The notes under the pieces are model-generated. The model made no database searches and had not been told where the DNA came from. It worked only from the letters and a program-made list of their open reading frames with translations. Shown one piece after another: positions 31,100-44,045 of a DNA stretch of 48,027 nucleotides. The position numbers and the translations under genes were made by a program. Positions within the stretch are counted from its first letter, which is position 1. Every line of letters starts with the position of its first letter. The DNA comes from Gammaproteobacteria bacterium (GTDB lineage: Bacteria; Pseudomonadota; Gammaproteobacteria; Natronospirales; REEB76), in assembly GCA_028864905.1 (NCBI GenBank), contig JAGWLP010000004.1:1-48027 (forward strand), read 5' to 3'.

Positions 31100-32779
31100 T
31101 TATTCAGTCTTGTCTCCGCCGATGTGCTCCTTGAGCAGGTCGCCGAGGGTCGTGGTGCTGGACACGGCGCTGCGTGCGTAATCCTCCAGCGCCTGAGCTT
31201 CCTCCTCGATTTCCCGGGCTTTCACCGACAGGCTGATGCTGCGGTTCTTGCGGTCCACGCCCACAAAGCGCGTTTCCACCTCGTCGCCCTCCTTGAGCAC
31301 AGTGCGTGCATCTTCCACCCGGTCGCGTGACAGTTCGGAGGCGCGCAGGTAACCCTCGATGCCGTTGCCCAGATCCATTACCGCGCCCTTGGCATCCACG
31401 CTGGTGACCTTGCCCTTGACCATGCTGCCCTTGGGATGCTCGGCCAGGAAATTCGAAAACGGATCCTTCTGCAGTTGCTTGATGCCCAGGGAGATGCGTT
31501 CGCGCTGTGCATCCACGGCCAGCACCACGGCTTCCACCTCGTCGCTCTTCTTGTAATTGCGCACCGCTTCCTCGCCGGGCGTGTCCCAGGCGATGTCCGA
31601 GAGGTGCACCAGACCGTCGATGCCACCCTCCAGACCCACAAAGATGCCGAAGTCGGTAATTGACTTGATCTTGCCGCGGATGCGATCGCCCTTGTTGTGG
31701 TTGGTGGCGAATTCCTCCCAGGGATTCGGCTTGCACTGCTTCATGCCGAGCGAGATGCGGCGGCGCTCCTCGTCGATCTCCAGCACCATGACTTCGACTT
31801 CGTCGCCTACTTGCACGACTTTGGCCGGATTCACGTTCTTGTTGGTCCAGTCCATTTCCGATACGTGCACCAGGCCTTCGACGCCCGGCTCGACCTCCAC
31901 GAAACAGCCGTAATCGGCGAGGTTGGTTACCTTGCCGAACAGCCGCGTGCTGGTCGGATAGCGCCGCGTGATGTCCACCCACGGGTCATCGCCCAGCTGC
32001 TTGAGGCCGAGCGACACGCGGTTGCGCTCGCGGTCGAACTTGAGCACCTTGACCTCGAGTTCCTGGCCCACGCTCACGACTTCGGAGGGGTGCTTGACCC
32101 GCTTCCAGGCCATGTCGGTGATGTGCAGCAGGCCGTCAATCCCGCCCAGGTCCACGAAGGCGCCGTACTCGGTCAGATTCTTGACGATGCCCTTGACCAC
32201 CGCGCCTTCCTGCAGGTTTTCGAGCAGCTGATCGCGCTCCGCGCTGTATTCCTGCTCGACCACCGCGCGGCGCGACACCACCACGTTGTTGCGGCGCTGG
32301 TCCAGCTTGATGACCTTGAATTCCAGTTCCTTGCCTTCGAGATACACCGGGTCGCGCACCGGGCGCACGTCCACCAGCGAACCCGGCAGGAACGCGCGCA
32401 CCGAGTCCACCTCGACGGTGAAGCCGCCCTTGACCTTGCCGCTGATGAAACCCTTGACGATGGCGCCTGAGGTAAAAGCTTCCTCGAGCCGTGACCAGGA
32501 GCGTGCGCGTTTGGCTTTTTCGCGCGACAGCCGGGTTTCGCCGAAGCCGTCTTCGACGGCATCCAGCGCCACTTCCACGTCGTCGCCGACGGCGATTTCC
32601 AGTTCGCCGCTCTCGTTCTTGAATTGTTCGGCCGGGATGACGCCTTCGGATTTGAGACCGGCGTTGACGATGACGACGTCGGGCCGGATTTCCAGGACGC
32701 GGGCCTTGAGTATGGCCCCGTTGCGCATCTGTTGCTGTTTGATGCTTTGTTCGAAAAGTTCCGCGAAAGACTCGGTCAT
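31100..32779 (-). CDS. rpsA: 30S ribosomal protein S1
   Basis: [31 protein letters not shown]..., repeated S1 motifs ([34 protein letters not shown]). Confidence 0.98.
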   Translation of the reverse strand: MTESFAELFEQSIKQQQMRNGAILKARVLEIRPDVVIVNAGLKSEGVIPAEQFKNESGELEIAVGDDVEVALDAVEDGFGETRLSREKAKRARSWSRLEEAFTSGAIVKGFISGKVKGGFTVEVDSVRAFLPGSLVDVRPVRDPVYLEGKELEFKVIKLDQRRNNVVVSRRAVVEQEYSAERDQLLENLQEGAVVKGIVKNLTEYGAFVDLGGIDGLLHITDMAWKRVKHPSEVVSVGQELEVKVLKFDRERNRVSLGLKQLGDDPWVDITRRYPTSTRLFGKVTNLADYGCFVEVEPGVEGLVHVSEMDWTNKNVNPAKVVQVGDEVEVMVLEIDEERRRISLGMKQCKPNPWEEFATNHNKGDRIRGKIKSITDFGIFVGLEGGIDGLVHLSDIAWDTPGEEAVRNYKKSDEVEAVVLAVDAQRERISLGIKQLQKDPFSNFLAEHPKGSMVKGKVTSVDAKGAVMDLGNGIEGYLRASELSRDRVEDARTVLKEGDEVETRFVGVDRKNRSISLSVKAREIEEEAQALEDYARSAVSSTTTLGDLLKEHIGGDKTE

Positions 32780-32878
32780 TGTAGGTTGAATCCTGTACAT
32801 CCCCGTTACCGGGGGCCTGGGTTGCCGCAGTTCCGTCCCGGAGACACGCGGGTTGATTGGCCAAGGGAGCGGTGCATC

Positions 32879-33592
32879 CTACCCGCCCTGCCGTCTGCCC
32901 GCCGCCGCCTCGCCGTACCGCCGCCGGGCCCGATCCAGAACCTGGTCCACCACCGCCTCGACCGGCATGCCGGTGGTGTCGAGTACCACGGCATCGGGTG
33001 CGGGCTTCAGCGGGGAAACGGACCGGTTGCGGTCACGCTCGTCCCGGGCGATCAGGTCGCTAAAAAGGGTCGGTAAGGTAGCATTTAATCCTTTTTGTTT
33101 CAACTGCTTATAGCGTCTTTGGGCGCGCTCCTCGACGCTCGCGGTGAGGAAGATTTTAAGACCGGCGTCCGAAAAAATGACCGTGCCCATGTCCCGTCCG
33201 TCGGCCACCAGCCCGGGCGCGCGGCGAAAGCCGCGTTGCACTCCCACCAGCCCCTGGCGCACTTGCGGGATGACCGCCAGCTCGGACGCGCGTTTGCCGC
33301 TCTGCTCACTGCGCACCACCGCGGTCACGTCCCGGTCATCCAGCAGGATCTGCTCCGCACCCGTGGGCGTACGCATGAATGCCACGCGCAGCCCGCGCGC
33401 CAGCTCCTCAAGGCGTGCGGGTTCGTCGGCCGAAACGCCGGCCTGCTGCGCCACGTGCGCCAGGATCCGGTAAAGTGCACCGCTGTCCAGCAAATTCCAG
33501 CCGAGCGCTTGCGCCGCCCGGCTTGCAACCGTACCCTTGCCGGAGCCGCTCGGCCCGTCAATCGCAATGACTGGCGGCAACTCAGCGTTCAT
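32879..33592 (-). CDS. cmk: Cytidylate kinase
   Basis: PPVIAIDGPSGSGKGTVASRAAQALGWNLLDSGALYRI; ADGRDMGTVIFSDA. Confidence 0.97.
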   Translation of the reverse strand: MNAELPPVIAIDGPSGSGKGTVASRAAQALGWNLLDSGALYRILAHVAQQAGVSADEPARLEELARGLRVAFMRTPTGAEQILLDDRDVTAVVRSEQSGKRASELAVIPQVRQGLVGVQRGFRRAPGLVADGRDMGTVIFSDAGLKIFLTASVEERAQRRYKQLKQKGLNATLPTLFSDLIARDERDRNRSVSPLKPAPDAVVLDTTGMPVEAVVDQVLDRARRRYGEAAAGRRQGG

Positions 33593-34932
33593 AGGGTTTC
33601 GGTTACGCGCAAATCCAACCCCACTTTGCGGGCGGTTTCGGCAAACCCGGGAAACGAAGTATCCACATTGCGGCAATCGCGTACGCGCACAGGTCTGGTC
33701 GCGCGCAACGCCGCCATGACAAAGGCCATGGCGATGCGATGATCGCCGCAACTGTCGATCTCGCCGCCGCCGAACTGACCGACGCCGGTGATCTGCATGC
33801 CGTCTGTGAACAGTTCAACCGACACTCCCAGAGTGTGCAATCCCGCGGCCATGGCCGCCAATCGGTCGCTTTCCTTGACGCGCAATTCCGCGGCGCCATA
33901 CAACCGGGTCTGACCCTGCGCCAGGGCCGCCGCTACCAGCAATATCGGCAACTCGTCAATTGCCAGCGGGACATCGGCTGGAGTGATTTCAATGCCCTGC
34001 AGGTCGCCACCCCGCACTTCTATATTGGCCGCCGGTTCGGCGCCAAGCTGCGGCAGAAATTGCACATGGATAACGGCGCCCATGCGTTGCAGCAATCGCA
34101 ACACGCCATCACGGGTCGGATTTACGCCGACCCCTTCGACGGTGACAGCCGCACCCGGACAGATTGCCGCACCTACGAGGAAAAACGCCGCCGCCGACAG
34201 GTCGCCGGGCACGGTGATGTTGGTTGCGTGCAGCTCATTGCCACCCACCACACCCAACCAGTCACCGTCGCACAACAGGCGGCAACCGAGGAGTTGCAGC
34301 ATGCGTTCCGTGTGATCGCGGCTCACGGCCGGTTCCTGTACCCAGGTTTCGCCCGTGGCCTGCAAGCCTGCGAGCAGTATCGCCGACTTCACTTGTGCGC
34401 TCGCCACCGGCAACTTGTAGCGCAGGGAATTGAGCGGCCGGCAACCGTGCACCGTCAGCGGCGCGCGACCGGCGGTGCTGTCGAAACGCGCACCCATGCG
34501 CGTGAGCGGCTCGATGACGCGCTGCATCGGCCGGTGGCGCAGCGAGTCATCCCCGTCGAGGGTCGCGGCGAACGGCTGGCCGGCGAGCACGCCACTCAGC
34601 AGGCGCATGCTGGTGCCGGAATTACCGCAGTCCAGCGTCCGCACCGGCACTCGCAGGCCGTCCGCACCCGCGCCTTGTATCCGGACATGGCCGGTTGGTG
34701 CGTGATCCATCTGCACGCCGAGCACACGCAGTGCGTTGAGCGTGGCCAGACAATCCTGGCTTTCCAGGAAATTCGAGACCTGAGTTTCGCCACGGGCCAT
34801 GGCGCCCAGCAACAACGCGCGGTGCGAAATGGACTTGTCACCCGGCACCCGGATGCGCCCCTGCATGCCGCCGCCCGGCTGCACCACAAAATCGCGGCGG
34901 CTCGCCGATGGCAGGGCCGTGGCAGAGTTCAC
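33589..34932 (-). CDS. aroA: 3-phosphoshikimate 1-carboxyvinyltransferase
   Basis: VPGDKSISHRALLLGAMARGET, LDCGNSGTSMRLLSGVLAG, RVKESDRLAAMA, DHRIAMAF. Confidence 0.97.
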   Translation of the reverse strand: MNSATALPSASRRDFVVQPGGGMQGRIRVPGDKSISHRALLLGAMARGETQVSNFLESQDCLATLNALRVLGVQMDHAPTGHVRIQGAGADGLRVPVRTLDCGNSGTSMRLLSGVLAGQPFAATLDGDDSLRHRPMQRVIEPLTRMGARFDSTAGRAPLTVHGCRPLNSLRYKLPVASAQVKSAILLAGLQATGETWVQEPAVSRDHTERMLQLLGCRLLCDGDWLGVVGGNELHATNITVPGDLSAAAFFLVGAAICPGAAVTVEGVGVNPTRDGVLRLLQRMGAVIHVQFLPQLGAEPAANIEVRGGDLQGIEITPADVPLAIDELPILLVAAALAQGQTRLYGAAELRVKESDRLAAMAAGLHTLGVSVELFTDGMQITGVGQFGGGEIDSCGDHRIAMAFVMAALRATRPVRVRDCRNVDTSFPGFAETARKVGLDLRVTETL

Positions 34933-36062
34933 GCGGCGAGCACCTGCTCAAGCGCCAGCAGCAGGCGTTCGTTTTGTTCCGGCAAGCCGATGGTGATGCG
35001 CAGATGATGCGGCAGCCCGTAATTGCCCAGCGGTCGCACGATGATGCCCTTGTGCAGCAAGGCGTCGTAGATCGGGCGCACGGGCCGGCCGAAATCCACG
35101 CTCAGAAAATTGGCGATCGAGGGCATCCACTTCAGCCCCAGTTCGCGGAACCCGGCCTGCAGTTGCTCGTGGCCGGCACGGTTCAACTCCGCGCTGCGCC
35201 GCACATGTGCCTCGTCGCCGAGCGCCGCGAGCGCACCCATCTGCGCAAGATTTCCGGCGTTGAATACCAAGCGCATGCGATTCAGCAGTTCTGCAATGCG
35301 GGCATGCGCCAGCGCATAGCCGCAGCGCAGTCCTGCCAGACCGTAGATCTTCGAGAACGTACGGGTAACGATCAGGTTGGGAAACTCGGGAAGCCACAGC
35401 GTGCACTCGGGATAATCCGCTTCCGCGACGTACTCCGCGTACGCCTCGTCCACGACCACCAGAACCTGCGGGGGCACGCGGGTCAGGAAACCATGCAGTG
35501 CACGCCGCTCGAGCCAGGTACCGGTCGGATTGTTGGGGTTGGCGATGAACACCACGCGCGTGTCGGCATCGATCGCCGTCAACAGGTTGTCGAGATTGTG
35601 ACCGTAGGCTGCGGTCCGGTGGTCCGGTGCATTGGCTTCGGCTATGCGGCTCGCGGCGCCGACTGCCTGGGTGACGATGGGATAGACGGCAAACGCATAG
35701 CGGGAAAACACCGCATTCTTGCCGGGTTGCAGGAAGCTGCGCGCGATGAGTTCCAGCACCTGTTCGGAACCGTTGCCCACGGTGATGCAGGCCGGATCAA
35801 GATGAAACCTCGCGGCCAGTGCGCGGCGCAGTTCATAGGCTTGCGCATCGGGGTAAATGGCCATCCCGCCGAGCGCGGCGCGCACCGCAGCCAACGCCCT
35901 GGGGCTCGGTCCCAAGGGGTTTTCGTTGGAGGCGAGCTTGATGACATCGCGCACCCCGAATTCGCGTTGCAGCTCGCTGACGGGCTTGCCAGGCTCATAG
36001 GGCTTGAGCGCCCGGACGCCGGGAGCACAGATGTCCAAGAGGTCGAAGCTGAAATCAGTCAT
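34929..36062 (-). CDS. hisC: Histidinol-phosphate aminotransferase type
   Basis: KLASNENPLGPSPRALAAV, NPNNPTGTWLER, RTFSKIYGLAGLRCGYALA. Confidence 0.94.
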   Translation of the reverse strand: MTDFSFDLLDICAPGVRALKPYEPGKPVSELQREFGVRDVIKLASNENPLGPSPRALAAVRAALGGMAIYPDAQAYELRRALAARFHLDPACITVGNGSEQVLELIARSFLQPGKNAVFSRYAFAVYPIVTQAVGAASRIAEANAPDHRTAAYGHNLDNLLTAIDADTRVVFIANPNNPTGTWLERRALHGFLTRVPPQVLVVVDEAYAEYVAEADYPECTLWLPEFPNLIVTRTFSKIYGLAGLRCGYALAHARIAELLNRMRLVFNAGNLAQMGALAALGDEAHVRRSAELNRAGHEQLQAGFRELGLKWMPSIANFLSVDFGRPVRPIYDALLHKGIIVRPLGNYGLPHHLRITIGLPEQNERLLLALEQVLAA

Positions 36063-36077
36063 GGGCCCAATCCCGGT

Positions 36078-37170
36078 TTATCCGTACCGGCGCGCGAAGT
36101 CACGCATGAACTCGGCGAGCGTCGCAACTCCGGCTTCCGGCATGGCATTGTAGATGCTGGCACGCATGCCGCCGCTGCTGCGATGACCGGCGAGATTTTT
36201 CAGACCTGTCGCCGCAGCTTCCTGCAGGAATAGAGCTTCAAGTTTCTGATCGTGCAGGCGGAATGGCACGTTCATCCAGGAACGCGATGACTTGTCCACC
36301 GCATTGAGATAAAAATCCGATGCGTCCAGCACTGCATACAGCAGCTCTGCCTTGCGCTGGTTGCGCGCCGCCATTGCACCAACCCCGCCCTGCGATCTCG
36401 TCCACTTGAGCATCTTGCCGAGCACGTACCACGCAAATACCGGCGGCGTGTGGGGCAAGGACTCGGCTTCCAGACTCACTCGGTAATCCAGCAGCGAGGG
36501 CGTGCCGCGTGGCGGGGTACGCAAGGCCGCGGGATTGAGGATCACCACGGTAATACCGGCGATCCCCAGGTTTTTCTGGGCCGAGGCATATATGAGCGCA
36601 TGCTCGGAGACCTTGACCGGCCGCGACAGGATCATCGAAGTCATGTCGGCCGCCAGCGGTACGCCCGCGCTTGCGGGCGCGGCGTGAAACTCCACGCCGG
36701 CGATGGTCTCATTGACGGTGTAATGCAGATAGCCGGCCGCGTGCGGTACCCGCCATTCATGGCGCTCCGGCACGCGCGTGTAGCCATCGGCCGTGCCGTC
36801 CCACACGGCTTGCGCATCGGCAACACGCTCGGCTTCGCGCCAGGCCTTGGCCGACCACTGCCCGGTCACCAAGTACGCGCCGTGGTCGCCGAGATTGAGC
36901 GGCGCCATGGCGAACTGCAGCGTAGCGCCGCCCTGCATGCACAGCACGGCGTAATCCGGGGGAATCGCCATGAGTTCGCGCAAATCACCCTCGGTTTCGC
37001 GCATCACGGTGCGAAACTCCGGGCTGCGATGGCCCAGTTCCAGGATGGAAACACCGCTGCCGCGGAACGCCGGCAATTCGGCGCGGATTTCGGCAATCAC
37101 TTCCGGCGGCAACACCGCTGGGCCGGCACCGAAGTAGTAGCTGCACGGAACTGCAGCAAGCGGCGCGGCT

Positions 37171-37193
<23 letters not shown>
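36078..37193 (-). CDS. serC: Phosphoserine aminotransferase
   Basis: [54 protein letters not shown]. Confidence 0.96.
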
Positions 37194-39714
<2,521 letters not shown>

Positions 39715-40100
39715 GCGGGAAGCGCTTTTTCGGGGAATTTTGGGCCGCCGGAGGCGGAAGATTCAAAGCAGAAATTTTACCATAGGCATCATGCTTATCT
39801 CCCGTTTACACAGCGCCGGAATGCGTGCGCAGGCGCGAAATCCGGCTGCGCCAAGTCTGTTATAGTGGCTGCGCGTCACAAGCGCACGCGTGCTGTCAGT
39901 GAATGACCGAATCGGCAAAATGCAATCCCGGGATGTCAATGCGTGGCGGGATCGTGTTGGTCCCGCCCGCCACGGGCGCAGGGCACGCCGCGCTCCGGGT
40001 TCGGGCTGTCTGTCGCCTGGCTGACGACGGTCGGCCACTCAGCGGCCCCCAAGGAGGCGTGTGCCGGTTGAGTGAGTGCATTCCCGATTAATCAATCCCA

Positions 40101-41426
40101 ATGACCCCTGCCGATCTTGTCATTCACGCGCGCTGGGTGATTCCGGTCGAGCCCGAGGGCGCGATCCTGGAACAGCACGCCATCGTGGTGCGTGACGGGC
40201 GCATTCTGGCGCTGCTGCCGAGTGCCGAAGCCCGGCGCCAATACCACGCCCACACCGGCGTTGAACTGCCCGACCATGTGCTGATTCCCGGTTTCGTGAA
40301 CGCCCACACGCACACCGCCATGTCGCTGCTGCGAGGTGCGGCCGAGGATCCGTCGCTCACGCTCTCGCTGCCAGAGCCTGCATGGACAACGCAAAGCCGC
40401 TGGATGAGCGCCGAGTTCGCGCGTGACGGCAGCGAATTGGCCATGGTACGCATGCTGCGCAGCGGCACCACCTGTTTCAACGACATGTACTTCTTTCCCG
40501 ATGTTACTGCCGAGGCCGCGCAGCGCTGCGGTTTGCGTGCCTGTCTGGGCATGATCGTTACCGAGGCTCCTTCTGCCTGGGCCGGCGGAGCGCGCGAATA
40601 CCTTGCCAAAGGCACGGCGCTGCGTGACCGGCACAAGGATGAACCGCTGCTGAGCTTCGCATTCGCACCCATCGCTCCCTGTACCATGGCCGCGTCGCGG
40701 CTGCAGGAAATCCGCACGCTGGCCGATGAATTGGATGTACCGGTGCATGCGGAACTCAATGCCACAGCCGCAGAAATCCAGCTTAGCCTGCAGCAACACG
40801 CTCAGCGTCCGCTGGCGCACCTGGCCGCGCTTGGATGGCTGACATCAAATCTCATTGCCGTGTACATGACGCTGCCGACTGATTCCGAAATCGCCGGACT
40901 TGCACGCGCCGGCGTACAGGTGGTGCACTGTCCGGAATCGAGTCTGAGACTCGCCCGCGGTTTCTGCCCGCTGGCGAAGCTCCTGGCCGCGGGTGTAAAC
41001 GTCGCGCTCGGTACCGGCGGCAGTGCTTTCGACATGCTCGCCGAGATGCGCTGTGGGGCATTGCTTGCCAAAGCCGTGGTTGGCGATGCGGCGGCGGTAC
41101 CCCCCGCGAGCGCGCTGCGCATGGCCACGCTCAACGGCGCGCGCGCGCTCGGACTCGATCAGGCCACGGGTTCGTTGCTGCCGGGGAAATGGGCGGACTT
41201 GGCGGCCGTGGACATGAACGTTCCCGAGTGCCAGCCGCTGTACGATCCGCTGTCGCAGCTGGTGTACGGCGCCAGCCGCAGGCAGGTGAGCGATGTCTGG
41301 GTAGCCGGCCGGCAATTGTTGCGCGCCGGCGCACTCACCACGCTGGATCAGGATGCGATCCTCGCGCGCGCCGCGCGCTGGCAGGAACCTGGCCGCAGTG
41401 CCACGCCCGAGGCCGCAAGCGCATGA
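40101..41426 (+). CDS. MtaD-like amidohydrolase-fold protein (5'-methylthioadenosine/SAH deaminase family), probably catalytically degenerate
   Basis: [30 protein letters not shown]...[22 protein letters not shown]...[25 protein letters not shown]...[35 protein letters not shown]...[19 protein letters not shown]; precedes ubiG. Confidence 0.88.
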   Translation: MTPADLVIHARWVIPVEPEGAILEQHAIVVRDGRILALLPSAEARRQYHAHTGVELPDHVLIPGFVNAHTHTAMSLLRGAAEDPSLTLSLPEPAWTTQSRWMSAEFARDGSELAMVRMLRSGTTCFNDMYFFPDVTAEAAQRCGLRACLGMIVTEAPSAWAGGAREYLAKGTALRDRHKDEPLLSFAFAPIAPCTMAASRLQEIRTLADELDVPVHAELNATAAEIQLSLQQHAQRPLAHLAALGWLTSNLIAVYMTLPTDSEIAGLARAGVQVVHCPESSLRLARGFCPLAKLLAAGVNVALGTGGSAFDMLAEMRCGALLAKAVVGDAAAVPPASALRMATLNGARALGLDQATGSLLPGKWADLAAVDMNVPECQPLYDPLSQLVYGASRRQVSDVWVAGRQLLRAGALTTLDQDAILARAARWQEPGRSATPEAASA

Positions 41427-42133
41427 GCTCCATGCACACCAACCTGGACCGGCGCGAGATTTCCAAATTTGACGCGCTGGCCTCGCGCTGGTGGGACCCG
41501 CAGGGCGAGTTCCGCACGCTGCACCACATCAATCCGCTGCGGCTGGCATACATCGAACAGCGCGCCGCACTGAAAAACCAGCGTGCGCTCGACATCGGCT
41601 GCGGCGGCGGTCTGCTCGCGGAAGCCATGGCGGAGCGCGGCGCCGAGGTCACCGGCATCGACATGGCCGATGAGGCGCTCGCCGTGGCGCGCTTGCATCT
41701 GCACGAATCCGGCCTGCAGGTGCACTACCGCAAGATCAGCGCCGAAGCGCTGGCGGCGGAAGCGCCGGCGCAGTTCAACGTGGTGACCTGCATGGAAATG
41801 CTGGAGCACGTGCCGCAGCCGGAATCCGTGGTGCGCGCCTGTGCGACCCTGATCAAACCCGGCGGCCAGGTGTTTTTCTCCACGCTCAATCGCAACCTGA
41901 AATCCTTCATGCTGGCCATTGTCGGCGCCGAGTACGCGCTGCGGTTGCTGCCGCGCGGCACGCACGAATACGCCAAATTCATCCGCCCGTCCGAACTGGA
42001 CGCCTGGGCGCGTGGCGCCGGACTGGAACTGCGCGGCAGCACCGGCCTGCACTACAACCCGGTGACCCGCGACTACCGTCTGGGCGGCCGCTTGGACGTC
42101 AACTACTTCCTGCACTACAGGCGACCGGATTGA
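41423..42133 (+). CDS. ubiG: Bifunctional ubiquinone O-methyltransferase
   Basis: [65 protein letters not shown]. Confidence 0.96.
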   Translation: MSSMHTNLDRREISKFDALASRWWDPQGEFRTLHHINPLRLAYIEQRAALKNQRALDIGCGGGLLAEAMAERGAEVTGIDMADEALAVARLHLHESGLQVHYRKISAEALAAEAPAQFNVVTCMEMLEHVPQPESVVRACATLIKPGGQVFFSTLNRNLKSFMLAIVGAEYALRLLPRGTHEYAKFIRPSELDAWARGAGLELRGSTGLHYNPVTRDYRLGGRLDVNYFLHYRRPD

Positions 42134-42135
42134 GC

Positions 42136-42825
42136 ATGCAACTCGTTTTGTTCGACCTTGACGGCACCTTGCTGGACACTGCGCCCGACCTGGGCGCAGC
42201 GCTCAACACCTTGCGTGCGGGACACAGCCTGCCGCCGCTGCCCGCCGAGCGCATCCGCCCACTGGTCTCGCACGGCTCCCCGGCCCTGCTCAAGCTGGGT
42301 TTCGGCATCGAGCCGCAGGATTCACGCTATGCCGGCATGCGCGCGCAATTACTGGATGTTTACCGCACCCGTCTCAGCCGGGAGACCCGGTTTTTCCCTG
42401 GCGTGGAAAGTCTGCTGGACAAGCTGGAGCAACGCGCTCTGCGCTGGGGCATCGTCACCAACAAGCCCGCAGCGCTCACCCAACCGCTGGTCGAGGCCTT
42501 TCATCTGTACACGCGTGCGGCTTGCGTGGTGAGCGGCGACAGCACACCGCGGCGCAAGCCGCATCCCGACCAGTTGCTGCACGCCTGTGCCCTGTCCGGA
42601 GTCGAGCCGCAAGCCGCCGCCTACGTAGGCGATGCCGCGCGCGATGTTGCGGCCGCACACTCTGCCGGCATGCGCGCGGTGGTGGCCCTGTATGGCTACA
42701 TCGGCGAGGACGAGCAGCCGCAAAACTGGCAGGCCGATGGACTGCTGGTCGCGCCCGCCGACCTGCTCGGGTGGCTGAACGCACAAGCCTTGATCCCGCC
42801 GGTGCTGAATGGTGTTGCGTCATGA
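42136..42825 (+). CDS. HAD-family phosphatase, MupP/Gph type
   Basis: MQLVLFDLDGTLLDTAPDLGAALNTLRAGHSLPPL...GIVTNKPAALTQPL...YVGDAARDVAAAHSAGM. Confidence 0.92.
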   Translation: MQLVLFDLDGTLLDTAPDLGAALNTLRAGHSLPPLPAERIRPLVSHGSPALLKLGFGIEPQDSRYAGMRAQLLDVYRTRLSRETRFFPGVESLLDKLEQRALRWGIVTNKPAALTQPLVEAFHLYTRAACVVSGDSTPRRKPHPDQLLHACALSGVEPQAAAYVGDAARDVAAAHSAGMRAVVALYGYIGEDEQPQNWQADGLLVAPADLLGWLNAQALIPPVLNGVAS

Positions 42826-44045
42826 CCGCAGCGCTGGCCGTCATCGCGCTGATTGTCGGCTTGTTGGCCGGATACCTGGCTGCCACATTGCTCACCCACC
42901 GGCGTCTCGGCGAATTGCACATGGAACTCGCGGAGCTGCGCGCCAAATCCGAGGCCCTGAACGGCACGCACGAGCAGATGGAAAACACCTTCAAGGCATT
43001 GGCCGGCGATGCATTGCGCGCCACCAGCCAGTCGCTGCTGGAACTCGCGGGCCAGAATCTCGGCAAGTTCCAGGCCGAAGCCAGGGGTGATCTGGAAAAA
43101 AGACAGCAGGCCTTTGCGGAACTCGTAAAGCCCATCGGCGAAACCCTGAAGAAAACCGAGCAGCAGCTGCGTGAAATCGAAAAAGAACGGCGTGAATCCT
43201 TCGGCAGCATCACCAGCCACCTCAAGCTCATGGCGCAGGGGCAGCAGCAGCTGGAGGCGGAAACCCGCAATTTGGTGAATGCCCTGCGCCGCCCGGAAGT
43301 ACGCGGCCGCTGGGGTGAGATTACGCTGCGACGCCTGGCGGAACTCGCCGGCATGGTGGAACGCTGCGACTTCTACGAGCAGGAAACCCGGGAAAGCGGA
43401 GATGGCCGGCAGCGGCCCGACATGGTGATCCGCCTGCCGGACAACCGCACGCTGGTGGTGGATGCTAAGACGCCGCTCGACAGTTACCTGTCGGCCACCG
43501 AGGCCGGCAGCGACGAGCAACGCGCGGCGCATTTGGCGCAGCACGCGCGCAAGGTGCGCGAGCGCATCCGGGAGCTCGCCAGCAAAAAATACTGGGATCA
43601 GTTCGACAACAGCCCGGACTTCGTAATTCTGTTCATTCCCGGCGACCAGTTCCTCAGCGCGGCGCTCGACCGCGAGCCCGGCCTGATTGAAGAAGCCCTG
43701 CGCCAGAAAGTCATGCTCGCCACGCCCACCAGTTTCATGGCGCTGCTCAAGGCCGTGGCCTACGGTTGGCGGCAGGTGGCGCTGGCGGAGAATGCCGAGG
43801 CCATCCGCGAGCTGGCTGAAACCCTGCACCAGCGCTTGGCCACGTTTGCCGAGCACGTGGACAGCGTGGGCCGCGCCCTGGATCTGAGTGTCAAGAATTA
43901 CAACAAGGCGGTGGGCTCGCTGGAACGCCAGGTGTTGCCCGCGGCGCGCCGCTTCACCGAACTCGGCGTCCAGGCGAAAAAGGAACTGCCTACGCTTGAT
44001 CCCGTGGAAACCGCGCCGCGCCTCGGCAACGACGCCAAGGAATGA
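42822..44045 (+). CDS. rmuC: DNA recombination protein RmuC
   Basis: N-terminal TM, coiled coil, LRRPEVRGRWGEITLRRLAELAGMVERCDF, PDMVIRLPDNRTLVVDAKTPLDSYL. Confidence 0.95.
   Translation: MTAALAVIALIVGLLAGYLAATLLTHRRLGELHMELAELRAKSEALNGTHEQMENTFKALAGDALRATSQSLLELAGQNLGKFQAEARGDLEKRQQAFAELVKPIGETLKKTEQQLREIEKERRESFGSITSHLKLMAQGQQQLEAETRNLVNALRRPEVRGRWGEITLRRLAELAGMVERCDFYEQETRESGDGRQRPDMVIRLPDNRTLVVDAKTPLDSYLSATEAGSDEQRAAHLAQHARKVRERIRELASKKYWDQFDNSPDFVILFIPGDQFLSAALDREPGLIEEALRQKVMLATPTSFMALLKAVAYGWRQVALAENAEAIRELAETLHQRLATFAEHVDSVGRALDLSVKNYNKAVGSLERQVLPAARRFTELGVQAKKELPTLDPVETAPRLGNDAKE

Noticed and set aside
34908-36233. 441-aa plus-strand ORF opposite hisC
   Set aside because: Antisense shadow of hisC with no domain signal.
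39870-40100. SAH riboswitch before the mtaD-like gene
   Set aside because: Considered because of the SAH-related family, but the recalled consensus segments are not present; kept only as a generic structured leader.
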